A DNA stretch of 64,000 nucleotides from Ktedonosporobacter rubrisoli (GCF_004208415.1 NZ_CP035758.1:2604001-2668000); one strand, 5' to 3'. Counted from the first letter of the stretch, positions 9,272-17,262 are shown. Numbers and translations: made by a program. The notes: generated by a model from the letters alone, not told the origin.

Positions 9272-10792
9272 ATGGCAGGCTCTCATAACATGCTTGAAGC
9301 GGAGGGAATCTACAAATCATATGGCGGAATCAGTGCCCTCAAGGGAGTAGACTTTCGTGTGCGCGCAGGTTCGGTTCACGCCCTGGTCGGCGAAAATGGC
9401 GCAGGCAAATCTACCCTTGTCAAGATCCTTGCCGGGGCCACTTCTCCCGATATGGGGACCTTGTGCCTGGAGGGCCAGCCGGTCCACTTTGCCAGCACTG
9501 CTGAAGCCGCTCGGCGGGGCATCGCGGTCGTCTCACAAGAGCTGAATCTCTTTCCAGATCTTGATGTGCTGGCAAACCTGTTTCCTATGCGCGAGCTCCG
9601 CCGAGGTCCCTTTGTTGCGCGTAAACAGATGATAGCGCAGGCCAGACCTATTTTGCATGAGCTTGGCCTTGACCTTGATCTGCGAGCTCTGGTTGAGACG
9701 CTTTCCCTGGAGCAGCGTCAGTTGCTCGAAATTGCTCGCGCCCTGATGGTCCATCCCCGCGTCTTGATCCTTGACGAGCCCACGTCGGCCTTGCACGCCC
9801 GTCAGACTGAGTTGTTGCATGGCGTGTTGCGCACCTTGCGTCAACGCAAGGTCGCCGTTGTATACGTCTCCCATGTGCTGGAAGATGTTTTGAGCTTGTG
9901 CGATGAGGTGACTGTCTTGCGCGATGGCGAGCGCGTGCTTGATGCTATTCCGGTAGCACAGCTAAAGATAGAAGAGATTGTGGCGGCTATGCTTGGCGAT
10001 AAGGCTGCTTCCACAACCTCTTATCTAGCTTCTTCGGCAAGAAAAGCAATGCCGGAAAGCAGAGCGTTGCGTTTCGAGCATGTGAGCATCCCGGGACGAC
10101 TGCAAGAGGTAACCCTGGAAGCACCTGCGGGGGCGATCATCGGCGTAGCCGGGCTCAGCGGTTCGGGGCATCGCGATGTGCTGGCAGTCACGGCCGGATT
10201 ATTGCGGCCAGTTAGTGGGCACGTGTGGCATCCCAGCGGGGTTGAGGTGAGGCCCAACCAGCGTGAGGCTGTTAAGCAGGGAATAGCGCTAGTCCCGGGC
10301 GATCGGCAGCGCATAGGCCTGATGCTTGATAAGTCGGTATGGGATAACGTGGCGCAGGTGCGCGCGGTAGCCCTGCGGCGCGCGGGCTGGCTGTTGCGGG
10401 CCGACCAGTTGCGCGCCCGCGCCCGTGAGCACGTGGCCCGTCTGGGTATAAGCACCCCTTCGGTCGATCAGGAAGTGAGATTTTTGTCGGGTGGTAACCA
10501 GCAAAAAGTTGTCTTTGCCAAGTGGTTGGAGGCCGATCCTTCCGTACTGCTGCTTGATGATCCGACGCGCGGCATTGATGTGGGCGCTAAAGCTGAGATT
10601 TATGCCCTGATGCATGGCCTGGCGCAGCGCGGGGTGGTACAGGTGCTGGCCTCGACAGATCCACAGGAGTTAGCCACGGTCTGCGATCGCGTCTTCGTCT
10701 TTTATAGCGGACGCATCTGCGCAACTTTAGAACCACCTCGGCTTGATGCCCATACGATTCTAGAGGTGATGAATACAGGCGAGCCGCCTTAA
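9272..10792 (+). CDS. CUT2-type ABC importer ATPase with two nucleotide-binding domains
   Basis: This RbsA/XylG/MglA-type tandem ATPase has 506 residues. Domain 1 has Walker A GENGAGKST, Walker B LILDEPTSAL and the switch His in VVYVSHVLEDVL. Its signature reads LSLEQRQLLEIA instead of the usual LSxGxxQ. Domain 2 has the degenerate P-loop GLSGSGHRDVL, as is usual for the second half of this family, the intact signature LSGGNQQKVVFAKWL and Walker B LLLDDPTRGIDVG; its switch region is STDPQEL. It would power import by the permease and lipoprotein encoded just upstream. Only domain 1 looks catalytically complete. Confidence 0.9.
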   Translation: MAGSHNMLEAEGIYKSYGGISALKGVDFRVRAGSVHALVGENGAGKSTLVKILAGATSPDMGTLCLEGQPVHFASTAEAARRGIAVVSQELNLFPDLDVLANLFPMRELRRGPFVARKQMIAQARPILHELGLDLDLRALVETLSLEQRQLLEIARALMVHPRVLILDEPTSALHARQTELLHGVLRTLRQRKVAVVYVSHVLEDVLSLCDEVTVLRDGERVLDAIPVAQLKIEEIVAAMLGDKAASTTSYLASSARKAMPESRALRFEHVSIPGRLQEVTLEAPAGAIIGVAGLSGSGHRDVLAVTAGLLRPVSGHVWHPSGVEVRPNQREAVKQGIALVPGDRQRIGLMLDKSVWDNVAQVRAVALRRAGWLLRADQLRARAREHVARLGISTPSVDQEVRFLSGGNQQKVVFAKWLEADPSVLLLDDPTRGIDVGAKAEIYALMHGLAQRGVVQVLASTDPQELATVCDRVFVFYSGRICATLEPPRLDAHTILEVMNTGEPP

Positions 10793-10865
10793 GACATCTT
10801 CATGCTTCACGCGCTGAAAGTGAAAACTTGCCTGCCGGGCGCCACAGCCTTCCGTGTGTTACCTT

Positions 10866-10885
10866 GCCTTCCTGGCTTGGAAGGC
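10866..10885 (+). other. Perfect hairpin in the gap before the amidohydrolase gene
   Basis: GCCTTCC and GGAAGGC form a perfect 7-bp stem with a 6-base loop in the 175-base gap. No T run follows, so a processing or attenuation element is as likely as a terminator. Confidence 0.35.
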
Positions 10886-10967
10886 GCTGCGCCTCTTGCC
10901 AGACTCCTGAAATAGCCCTCAATACTCGGACCAGACCACGCTTAGCGAACAATGAAAGGACCTATCA

Positions 10968-12032
10968 ATGAAAAATGGCGCATTTGTATTTGATGCCCAC
11001 ACTGGATTCTGGGACGCCAGTAAAGAGAATTGCAAGAACCGCTTTGGCGATGTCTTTATCGAATCGTTTTACGGTATCCACAATGCCCTCAATCCTCCCG
11101 AGAGTAAGTGGACAATGCAGTATGAGAGTGTGTTCCGCAAGGTTGACCCTGATTGGTATCTCAGCGAGATTTTTATCAAGGGTGATGCGGATATGTCCAT
11201 TCTCTCTACCCAAGTTTTAAAGGACTTTTACTACAAGGGCTTTTGCTCGGCAGAACGCAATATGATCTTGCGCGACCTGGCGCCCGAGCGCATCATCTCC
11301 CTGGGAGCCGTTGATCCACGCATCCCCAACGGCGTGCAGGAGATAGAGCGCCAGGTTAAAGAGTGCGGCGTGAGGGGCTTTAAGTGGTATACTGCCGAGT
11401 GGCGTGGCCAGTCGCGCGGCTGGAGCGCTAACGATCCCATGGTTTTTCCACTCTATGAGAAATGCCTGGAACTTGGCATCAAGAACATGCATTTCCATAA
11501 AGGGCCGGGCGTCGAGCCGCTTTCCCTTGCACGATTCGATGTGCGCGATATAGATGAGCCTGCCTGCCTCTATCCCGAATTGAACTTCATTATTGATCAT
11601 GTTGGCTTGCCCAGGCTTGACGATTTTTGCTGGATTGGTGCGAGTTGCCCCAACGTCTATGGCTCTTTGGCCCTGGCTTTAGCTTTTGTGCATAAGCGTC
11701 CGCGCTACTTTGCGGAGATTATGGCCAATCTGCTCTTCTGGCTTGGCCCGGAGCGCATTATATATGGGACCGACTTCCCGATCTGGTATCCACACTGGCA
11801 GCTCGATGGCTTTATGGCCTTTCAGCTCCCTGACGATCTGAAAGAGGAATATGGCGTTGATCTGACCGATGAGATCAAGCAAAAGATTATCGGTGGTAAT
11901 ATTGCCAGGCTTTACGGCATCGATATCGAAAGCAAGCTCAAGGCCATCGAAAATGACGAGATCGCGCAGCGCAAGCGGGCCTATGCGGCAGAGCATCCCG
12001 AGTTTGCACAAGGGAAAGAGGAGGTAGCCTGA
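10968..12032 (+). CDS. Amidohydrolase-2 family protein, like those beside propane/phenol-type di-iron monooxygenases
   Basis: This 354-residue metal-dependent TIM-barrel protein resembles the amidohydrolase encoded directly downstream of actinobacterial propane/acetone/phenol monooxygenase genes (mim/prm type), where it is thought to help produce active oxygenase. Visible features are FVFDAHTGFWDAS at residues 4-16, GVRGFKWYTAEWRGQSRGW in the middle, FHKGPG and IIDHVGLPRLDDF as likely metal-ligand strands, and IIYGTDFPIWYPHWQLDGF with the catalytic-type Asp. The N-terminal motif is HTG rather than the usual HxH, so one metal ligand is missing. The C-terminal 30 residues are charged and helical. 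The stop overlaps the next start (TGATG), so it is translationally coupled to the DUF59 gene. Assignment to the monooxygenase-associated group is from recognition of sequence and context. Confidence 0.75.
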   Translation: MKNGAFVFDAHTGFWDASKENCKNRFGDVFIESFYGIHNALNPPESKWTMQYESVFRKVDPDWYLSEIFIKGDADMSILSTQVLKDFYYKGFCSAERNMILRDLAPERIISLGAVDPRIPNGVQEIERQVKECGVRGFKWYTAEWRGQSRGWSANDPMVFPLYEKCLELGIKNMHFHKGPGVEPLSLARFDVRDIDEPACLYPELNFIIDHVGLPRLDDFCWIGASCPNVYGSLALALAFVHKRPRYFAEIMANLLFWLGPERIIYGTDFPIWYPHWQLDGFMAFQLPDDLKEEYGVDLTDEIKQKIIGGNIARLYGIDIESKLKAIENDEIAQRKRAYAAEHPEFAQGKEEVA

Positions 12033-12331
12033 TGACAATCGATGCGCAGGCCGTACGCGCTGCGGCTGGCTCAACGCGTGACCCGGAGATTCGCCGCTCC
12101 CTGGCTGAGATGGGCCTGTTGGATGAGGTAGAGATTTTTGGCAGTCGGGTAGTTGTACATTTTCACCTGACCAGCCCTCTCTGCCCTTCTCGTTTCGCTA
12201 CTAGCATTGGCCGCGAGCTCAGGCGGCGCGTGGAGGCTGTGCCCGGCGTCACCTCCTGCGAAGTTGTGTTGCGCGATCATTTCCTTGGCGACAAAATTCA
12301 GGAGCTAATCAATGCCAGGGGGCGCAAATGA
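12032..12331 (+). CDS. DUF59/MIP18-family metal-sulfur cluster assembly protein
   Basis: This 99-residue protein has the PaaD/SufT-like fold: an N-terminal helix with STRDPEIRRSLAEMGLLDEV, followed by VVVHFHLTSPLCPSRFATSI and a C-terminal VTSCEVVL strand. The CP pair in SPLCPSRF corresponds to the conserved Cys region of the family. DUF59 proteins take part in iron-sulfur or di-iron centre maturation. In propane/phenol monooxygenase operons a DUF59 protein follows the amidohydrolase gene exactly as here. It overlaps both neighbours (TGATG upstream, ATGA downstream), so it is tightly co-translated. Confidence 0.8.
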   Translation: MTIDAQAVRAAAGSTRDPEIRRSLAEMGLLDEVEIFGSRVVVHFHLTSPLCPSRFATSIGRELRRRVEAVPGVTSCEVVLRDHFLGDKIQELINARGRK

Positions 12332-13185
12332 ATACCACACATCTGCTTGCTGGCCGTCACGAAAGCGCGCTCCTCGCTTTCCCCTCAGTACAAAGAATGG
12401 CTGCTATTCTCGTGCAGCGCTGCCATAACCCGCTCTGGGCACGTACCGCCGTGGCCAGCCTTGCGCGCTTTCAGACTATGACAGGCCAGCGCGACCTTGA
12501 GGCTTTGTGCGAACAGGCGTTGCAAGATCCGCAGGTAGCAAGCCAGGCCCTGGCAGCCTTTGCTGCGGCCCTCTCTGCTTATAGCGAGAGCCAGGTTGCC
12601 ACTCTGGCCCGCGGCGTAAAGCTCTGGTTTAGCCTGAATGGGATCGCCGTGCCCTGGCGCCCTCTGGCCGGGAAAGTAGCGGCAAGCGGGCCGCCGGTTA
12701 GCGAGCAGCCAGGGGTAGAGGCTGTTATCCTGCTGGCCCTGATTGGGAGCGGGCTGCACCTGGCCGAGCTGTTACGCCTGCGTGTAGGCGATCTTGGTTC
12801 GTTAGCTCAAAATGGTGAGCTTATGGCCGACCTGGCAGCCGAGCCGCTAGCCGTGCAGTATACCCCGCGGCGCGGCAAACGGGAGCCACGCATCACCTTC
12901 TTGACCTTTCAGGCCCGGCAGGCTCTTTTGGCCTACCTGGCTCAATCTGCGCTCCCGGGAGCAGAGCTTGAGCCCGACAGACTGCTGCTCACGCGCGCGG
13001 ATGGTAGCTGCCTGTCGGCTCAGAGCATAGCGCGGGCCAGGCGGCGCAGTAGAGCCTTGATCCAGGCCGGGCGAAATGCTAATGTAGAGCTCTGTCGTGC
13101 TACCGGCGAATTCTTTCGGCGCTGGGGCTTGCCCGGCTCGCACTTTAGTGGACCAGAAGAATTGAATATCGAGGACTACATATGA
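12328..13185 (+). CDS. Tyrosine-recombinase-like protein lacking catalytic residues, embedded in a metabolic operon
   Basis: This 285-residue protein has the layout of XerC/XerD-type integrases. A SAM-like core-binding domain spans about residues 20-115, including the archaeal-type ending GVKLWFSLNGIAVPWRPLAG. A catalytic-like domain follows, with ALIGSGLHLAELLRLRVGDL (137-156), a Lys-bearing hairpin TPRRGKREPRITFLT and a region resembling the HxxR box (ELCRATGEFFRRWG). The first catalytic Arg is His144, the box II His is Glu254 (Arg257 is kept), the later His/Trp is absent and the C-terminus is short; Tyr284 is a doubtful nucleophile. It should therefore not recombine DNA. ATGA-type overlaps at both ends couple it to the DUF59 and alcohol dehydrogenase genes, so it looks like a recruited DNA-binding or structural protein. 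The fold call is by motif recognition only. Confidence 0.65.
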   Translation: MNTTHLLAGRHESALLAFPSVQRMAAILVQRCHNPLWARTAVASLARFQTMTGQRDLEALCEQALQDPQVASQALAAFAAALSAYSESQVATLARGVKLWFSLNGIAVPWRPLAGKVAASGPPVSEQPGVEAVILLALIGSGLHLAELLRLRVGDLGSLAQNGELMADLAAEPLAVQYTPRRGKREPRITFLTFQARQALLAYLAQSALPGAELEPDRLLLTRADGSCLSAQSIARARRRSRALIQAGRNANVELCRATGEFFRRWGLPGSHFSGPEELNIEDYI

Positions 13186-14216
13186 AAGCTGTACGTTTGC
13201 ATCACTATGGAGAAATGCCGCTACTTGAAGAGGTGGCCGAACCTGGAATCACGAGCCAGTATGATGTGATCGTGCGCGTGGGAGGAGCCGGACTGTGCCG
13301 CACCGATTTGCACATCATGGAGGGAAATTTCAAGGAGAGCTCGGGCGTAAGCTTACCCTACATCCTGGGGCACGAGAATGCCGGCTGGGTGCATGAGATC
13401 GGGTCCGCCGTAAGCAATGTCGCCGTGGGCGATACAGTAATCGTGCATCCCCAGATGAGCTGCGGCTTTTGTCGAGCTTGTCGCGCCGGCAATGATATGC
13501 ACTGCTCCCGCGCTGAATTTTCTGGCATGTCGGTAGATGGTGGCATGGCACAGTTGCTGAAAACGAGCGCCCGAGCCGTTGTGAAGCTAGAGCCTACTTT
13601 TGCCCCGCAAGATATTGCCGCCCTGGCCGATGCCGGGCTGACAGCCTATCATGCCATTAAAAAAGCCGTACCTCAGCTCTATCCGGGCGCAAAAGTAGTA
13701 GTGATAGGGGCTGGTGGTCTGGGCCATATCGGTATTCAATGCCTCAAGGCCTTAACCCCGGCCGAAATCATCGTCGTCGATCGCGTGCCGGAAGCGCTTG
13801 AACTGGCCAAAGGCTGGGGCGCAGATTATACAGTGTATACCTCTGGCAACCAGGTAGCAAAAGTAAAAGAGATCACGGCCGGACAAGGGGCCGAGGCGAT
13901 TATAGATTTTGTCGGTGAGGGTAGCGCTCTTGCCGATGGCGTTGCCATGCTTCGGCGTGCGGGCAACTACTATATGGTTGGTTATGGGGGCAAATTGCAG
14001 GTCCCTACCAGCGACATGATTGCCACGGAGATTAATTTTATTGGCAACCTGGTAGGCACATACAATGATCTGGTGGAACTGATGACGCTTACCGCGCAGG
14101 GTAAAGTAAAGCTGCACACAACCTTCTATCCGCTCGCCGCAGCCAGAGAGGCTTTTCAGGATCTGGCTAGCGGTAATTTACGTGGGCGTGGTATTCTGAT
14201 ACCAGAATGGCCTTGA
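13182..14216 (+). CDS. Zinc-dependent NAD(P) alcohol dehydrogenase
   Basis: This medium-chain alcohol dehydrogenase has 344 residues. The catalytic zinc site is GGAGLCRTDLHIMEG (Cys about residue 38) with GHENAGWVHEIG; the structural zinc site is CGFCRACRAGNDMHC, with four Cys. The Rossmann motif is VVIGAGGLGHIGIQ and the cofactor-binding Asp follows in IIVVDRV, which favours NAD+. It resembles the NAD-dependent secondary or aryl alcohol dehydrogenases found beside propane monooxygenase genes. It overlaps the recombinase-like gene upstream by four bases. A likely job is oxidation of an alcohol made by an oxygenase elsewhere, or imported by the ABC system. The exact alcohol is unknown. Confidence 0.88.
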   Translation: MKAVRLHHYGEMPLLEEVAEPGITSQYDVIVRVGGAGLCRTDLHIMEGNFKESSGVSLPYILGHENAGWVHEIGSAVSNVAVGDTVIVHPQMSCGFCRACRAGNDMHCSRAEFSGMSVDGGMAQLLKTSARAVVKLEPTFAPQDIAALADAGLTAYHAIKKAVPQLYPGAKVVVIGAGGLGHIGIQCLKALTPAEIIVVDRVPEALELAKGWGADYTVYTSGNQVAKVKEITAGQGAEAIIDFVGEGSALADGVAMLRRAGNYYMVGYGGKLQVPTSDMIATEINFIGNLVGTYNDLVELMTLTAQGKVKLHTTFYPLAAAREAFQDLASGNLRGRGILIPEWP

Positions 14217-14325
14217 TGGGAAAGCAAGCTTCCTGTCAAATCTCCCACCTTTGAGCAGCGTAAATCGATCTTGTCCCTGGTTGTAATAAAGAAGCCCTCT
14301 ATTCGACGAAGAACAGGAAGGAGCC

Positions 14326-15096
14326 ATGGCGATGCGCTATATGATGGAGAAAGTTGGCCATGTCCTTGATCTTTTTTCCTTCAAACATCCTGAGTGGGGA
14401 GTGAGCGAGATCTCTCAGACCCTGGCCATTCCCAAATCGACGACTAGCGAAATCATGGCTAGCCTGGCTACGCAGGGCCTGCTCGCGCGCACTGAAGTGG
14501 GCCGCTATCGCCTGGGCTGGCGTCTCTTTCACCTGAGCCAGGTTCTCCTCGATAATACTGATTTTTGCATAGAGGCGCGCCAGGTCATGCGTGAGTTGGT
14601 CGAGCGTTGGGGAGAGACGTCCCATCTAGCCGTGCTGGATAAGGGGCAGGTGCTCTACGTCGAAAAATTGCAGGGAACACCGGCCGTCCAGATTCTCCTT
14701 TCGCAGATCGGTGGGAGATTGCCGCCACACTGTAGCGGAGTCGGAAAAGTATTGCTGGCCCAGCGAAGCTGGCATGAAGTGACGAGCATGCTGGAGGAGC
14801 AGGAGCTCAAACCCTTTACTCCACACACAATCACCTCGTTTGAGCGCCTGGCCCAAGAATTGGAGGAGGTACGCAAGCATGGATACGCTTTTGATCACGA
14901 GGAGGTTGCCGTGGGGTTATGCTGCGTTGCTGCACCAATCTATGATCAGGATGGACATGTGCTTGCCGCCATGAGTATCTCTGTGCCGGCCTATCGTTTT
15001 TATCCTAAGCAAGATACCTACATGGGCATTATTCTGAAAGCTGCGCACTGTGTTTCTGAGTCGTTGGGCTATAGAAAGGAAAAGCCAAAATCATGA
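14326..15096 (+). CDS. IclR-family transcriptional regulator
   Basis: This 256-residue regulator has an N-terminal winged helix-turn-helix (residues about 8-65, with WGVSEISQTLAIPKSTTSEI and TEVGRYRLG) and a C-terminal IclR effector domain with VLYVEKLQGTPAVQI, LPPHCSGVGKVLLA and GYAFDHEEVAVGLCCVAAPI. IclR proteins commonly activate or repress aromatic catabolism in response to a pathway intermediate. The start is preceded by AGGAAGGAG. Its stop overlaps the start of the hydrolase gene (ATGA), so the regulator is co-translated with a pathway enzyme. Likely targets are its own operon and the divergent promoters at 6.5-6.7 kb. Confidence 0.9.
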   Translation: MAMRYMMEKVGHVLDLFSFKHPEWGVSEISQTLAIPKSTTSEIMASLATQGLLARTEVGRYRLGWRLFHLSQVLLDNTDFCIEARQVMRELVERWGETSHLAVLDKGQVLYVEKLQGTPAVQILLSQIGGRLPPHCSGVGKVLLAQRSWHEVTSMLEEQELKPFTPHTITSFERLAQELEEVRKHGYAFDHEEVAVGLCCVAAPIYDQDGHVLAAMSISVPAYRFYPKQDTYMGIILKAAHCVSESLGYRKEKPKS

Positions 15097-15935
15097 CCAC
15101 TGAAAATCCACAGGCAACCCCAGAAATTGGCAAAAGTATTCTTGCCGCGGGTGTCATGACTAACTATCATGAGGCGGGAAGTGGTGCACCTGTTATCCTC
15201 ATTCATGGCTCCGGGCCGGGTGTCTCTGCCTGGGCCAACTGGCGCTTTGCTATCCCGGCCCTTGCTGAGCGCTTGCATGTCTTTGCCTATGATCAGTTGG
15301 GCTTTGGCTATACCCAATTGCCGGAACGGAACCTCTATAACCTGGACCTGTGGACCGAGCACTTATTCAGCTTTATGCAGGCAGTTGGAATACAGAAAGC
15401 GCACCTTGTCGGCAATTCGATGGGCTCAGCCGTAGCCCTGGCTGCTGCAATATCGCACCCGGAGAAAGTGGAGCGCCTGGTGCTGATGGGGGCAATGGGC
15501 GTGCGCTTTCCCTTGACTGAAGGGCTTAATACGACCTGGGGCTATACGCCAAGCGTCGCTAATATGCGCCGCCTGCTCGATATTTTTGCGTATAACCGCG
15601 CGCTGGTAAGCGATCAACTGGCCGAACTGCGCTACCAGGCGAGCATACGTCCGGGCATGCAAGAGGCCTTTGCCAGCATGTTTCCGGCGCCGCGCCAGCA
15701 GGGAGTGGATGCCCTGGCCCACTACGAGGATCGCCTCTCGACTATCGAGGCATCCACGCTAATTATTCATGGGCGGGAGGATCGTGTGATCCCCTTGCAG
15801 ACCGGCTTGGATCTGATGCAGACGCTGCCAAATGCGCAATTACATGTCTTTGGTCACTGTGGCCACTGGACCCAGCTTGAGCATGTAAAGACCTTTAATC
15901 GCCTGGTCCGCGATTTCCTGGCAGAAGGAGAATGA
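15093..15935 (+). CDS. 2-hydroxymuconic semialdehyde hydrolase-type alpha/beta hydrolase (meta-cleavage product hydrolase)
   Basis: This C-C bond hydrolase of the DmpD/XylF/TodF group attacks the ring-fission product made by catechol extradiol cleavage and releases 2-oxopent-4-enoate plus a short acid. It has 280 residues, and similarity to DmpD extends over the whole length, including the oxyanion loop HGSGPG (38-43), the nucleophile elbow GNSMGS (Ser109), GLNTTWGYTPS, LLDIFAYNRALV, Asp230 in IIHGREDRV and His258 in FGHCGHWTQ. The triad is complete. It overlaps the IclR gene by four bases and is followed after three bases by the hydratase gene. The substituent on the ring (H, methyl, larger) cannot be read from the sequence. 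Confidence 0.92.
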   Translation: MTTENPQATPEIGKSILAAGVMTNYHEAGSGAPVILIHGSGPGVSAWANWRFAIPALAERLHVFAYDQLGFGYTQLPERNLYNLDLWTEHLFSFMQAVGIQKAHLVGNSMGSAVALAAAISHPEKVERLVLMGAMGVRFPLTEGLNTTWGYTPSVANMRRLLDIFAYNRALVSDQLAELRYQASIRPGMQEAFASMFPAPRQQGVDALAHYEDRLSTIEASTLIIHGREDRVIPLQTGLDLMQTLPNAQLHVFGHCGHWTQLEHVKTFNRLVRDFLAEGE

Positions 15936-15938
15936 GTC

Positions 15939-16718
15939 ATGGATCTTCCCATCCAGGATCTGGCTATGTCCCTGCAGCGCGCCGAACGTGCTCAAGCGCC
16001 TCTTCAACCTTTCAGTGAGGTGTATCCAGCTTTAAGCAGCGCCCAGGCTTATGCCATTCAGCAGGCCTGGCTAAGCCTCAAACAGGCTGAGGGTGGTAGT
16101 ATTGTCGGGCGCAAAATTGGCCTCACGAGCAAAGCTATGCAGCAACAATTGGGCGTGGATCAGCCCGATTATGGATTTTTGTTGAACACAATGGTTGTGC
16201 AGCCGGGCAGTACGATTGCCCTCGCCGAACTGATTCAGCCGCGTATAGAGCCGGAGATCGCCTTCTGGCTGGCCGAAGATCTTCGTGGACCGGGTATCAC
16301 GGTTGAGCATGTCTTGCGCGCCACGCGTGGAGTAAGCGCCTCGTTTGAGCTGGTTGATAGCCGGATTGCCAACTGGCGCATCAAGCTTGTCGATACCATC
16401 GCCGATAATGCATCCTCGGCTCGTGTGATCGCCAGCGAACAGATCGTTGCCCTTGACGGCCTGGATCTGAGCAATATCCACGTCACACTCAAGTGCAACG
16501 GAGCAACGGTTGAAGAAGGTGTAGGCTCGGCTGTGCTGGGTCATCCTGCGGCCGCCGTGGCCTGGCTGGCAAATAAGCTGGCGGAGTTTGAGGTCAGCCT
16601 GCTTGCCGGACAATTGATATTGCCCGGAGCGATGTGCGCCGCCGTCTCGGTTGCCTCTGGTGACACCTTCCAGGCCTCCTTCAGCCAGCTAGGCGATATC
16701 ACGCTAAGCTTCTCCTGA
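15939..16718 (+). CDS. 2-oxopent-4-enoate hydratase
   Basis: This FAH-superfamily hydratase of the DmpE/XylJ/MhpD group adds water to 2-hydroxypenta-2,4-dienoate to give 4-hydroxy-2-oxopentanoate, the substrate of the aldolase encoded at 4.6-5.6 kb. It has 259 residues. Visible motifs are VGRKIGLTSKAMQQQLGVDQ (about 48-67), YGFLLNTM, the metal-binding IEPEIAFWL (two Glu), SFELVDSRI and the C-terminal AGQLILPGAMCAAVSV. An oxalocrotonate decarboxylase (DmpH) has the same fold, but the neighbouring hydrolase makes hydratase the better call. It is the last gene before a strong terminator. Confidence 0.9.
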   Translation: MDLPIQDLAMSLQRAERAQAPLQPFSEVYPALSSAQAYAIQQAWLSLKQAEGGSIVGRKIGLTSKAMQQQLGVDQPDYGFLLNTMVVQPGSTIALAELIQPRIEPEIAFWLAEDLRGPGITVEHVLRATRGVSASFELVDSRIANWRIKLVDTIADNASSARVIASEQIVALDGLDLSNIHVTLKCNGATVEEGVGSAVLGHPAAAVAWLANKLAEFEVSLLAGQLILPGAMCAAVSVASGDTFQASFSQLGDITLSFS

Positions 16719-16740
16719 GCTTATGCTAAGTGTACCCAAT

Positions 16741-16781
16741 AAAGCCTGTCCAGGCTACAAGCTGACCTGGATAGGCTTTTT
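16741..16781 (+). terminator. Rho-independent terminator of the catabolic operon
   Basis: AAAGCCTGTCCAGG (16741-16754) pairs with CCTGGATAGGCTTT (16766-16779) over 14 bp with one G-T pair and an 11-base loop, followed by a T-rich tail. It starts 23 bases after the hydratase stop. Confidence 0.85.
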
Positions 16782-17088
16782 CTTACTCACTACATCCAGA
16801 ACATAAATTTCTTTGCAGACGTCACCCGACCAGGCCCCCATGCTGATGAGATGCTCCTTTTCAGGCCCTATATCCCGCGTATCCTTGCGGCTTTCGGGCA
16901 GGAGGAACAGCGGTTGGCTGTGGTAAGAGCCGCGCAGCTCCATCTCCTCTAACCAGTGAGTTTTCCCGCCAGGCCACGACGCCAGGAACGTGAAGGGTCA
17001 GCCTGCTTGCGCTATCGAACCCTGAACGCTTGAAGAGGGTGCTGTGTTGCCCGTGCTGTTGGGTAATCTGTAGAAGATTTGCTGCCAT
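16755..17088 (-). pseudogene. Possible frameshifted short gene of unknown function
   Basis: On the minus strand a frame starting at 17088 (MAANLLQITQQHGQHS...) shows protein-like composition up to VPGVVAWRE. Removing one A from the AAAA run near 16967-16970 joins it to a second frame reading THWLEEMELRGSYHSQPLF and ending near 16755, giving a protein of about 110 residues. I recognise no family. The end overlaps the terminator of the hydratase operon, which weakens the case. It may equally be non-coding; the 544-base gap 16719-17262 otherwise holds only that terminator. Confidence 0.25.
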
Positions 17089-17262
17089 GTGGGTTATCTG
17101 GAATAATCACCCGAAATATCACGAACTCCGGTGATGTCTCTTCTTATCAGCCACGTTATACTGCTTTCAAAATTATTCCAAGCAGAAACCACTCGGCCAC
17201 AAGAACGAGCTATAGATACACAGCATGCCTGAAAATGTGTGAGATGAAAGGAAGCTATCACG

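Noticed and set aside
12328..13185. Active integrase marking a genomic island
   Set aside because: Catalytic residues are missing, no attachment repeats are seen nearby, and the gene is translationally coupled to metabolic genes.
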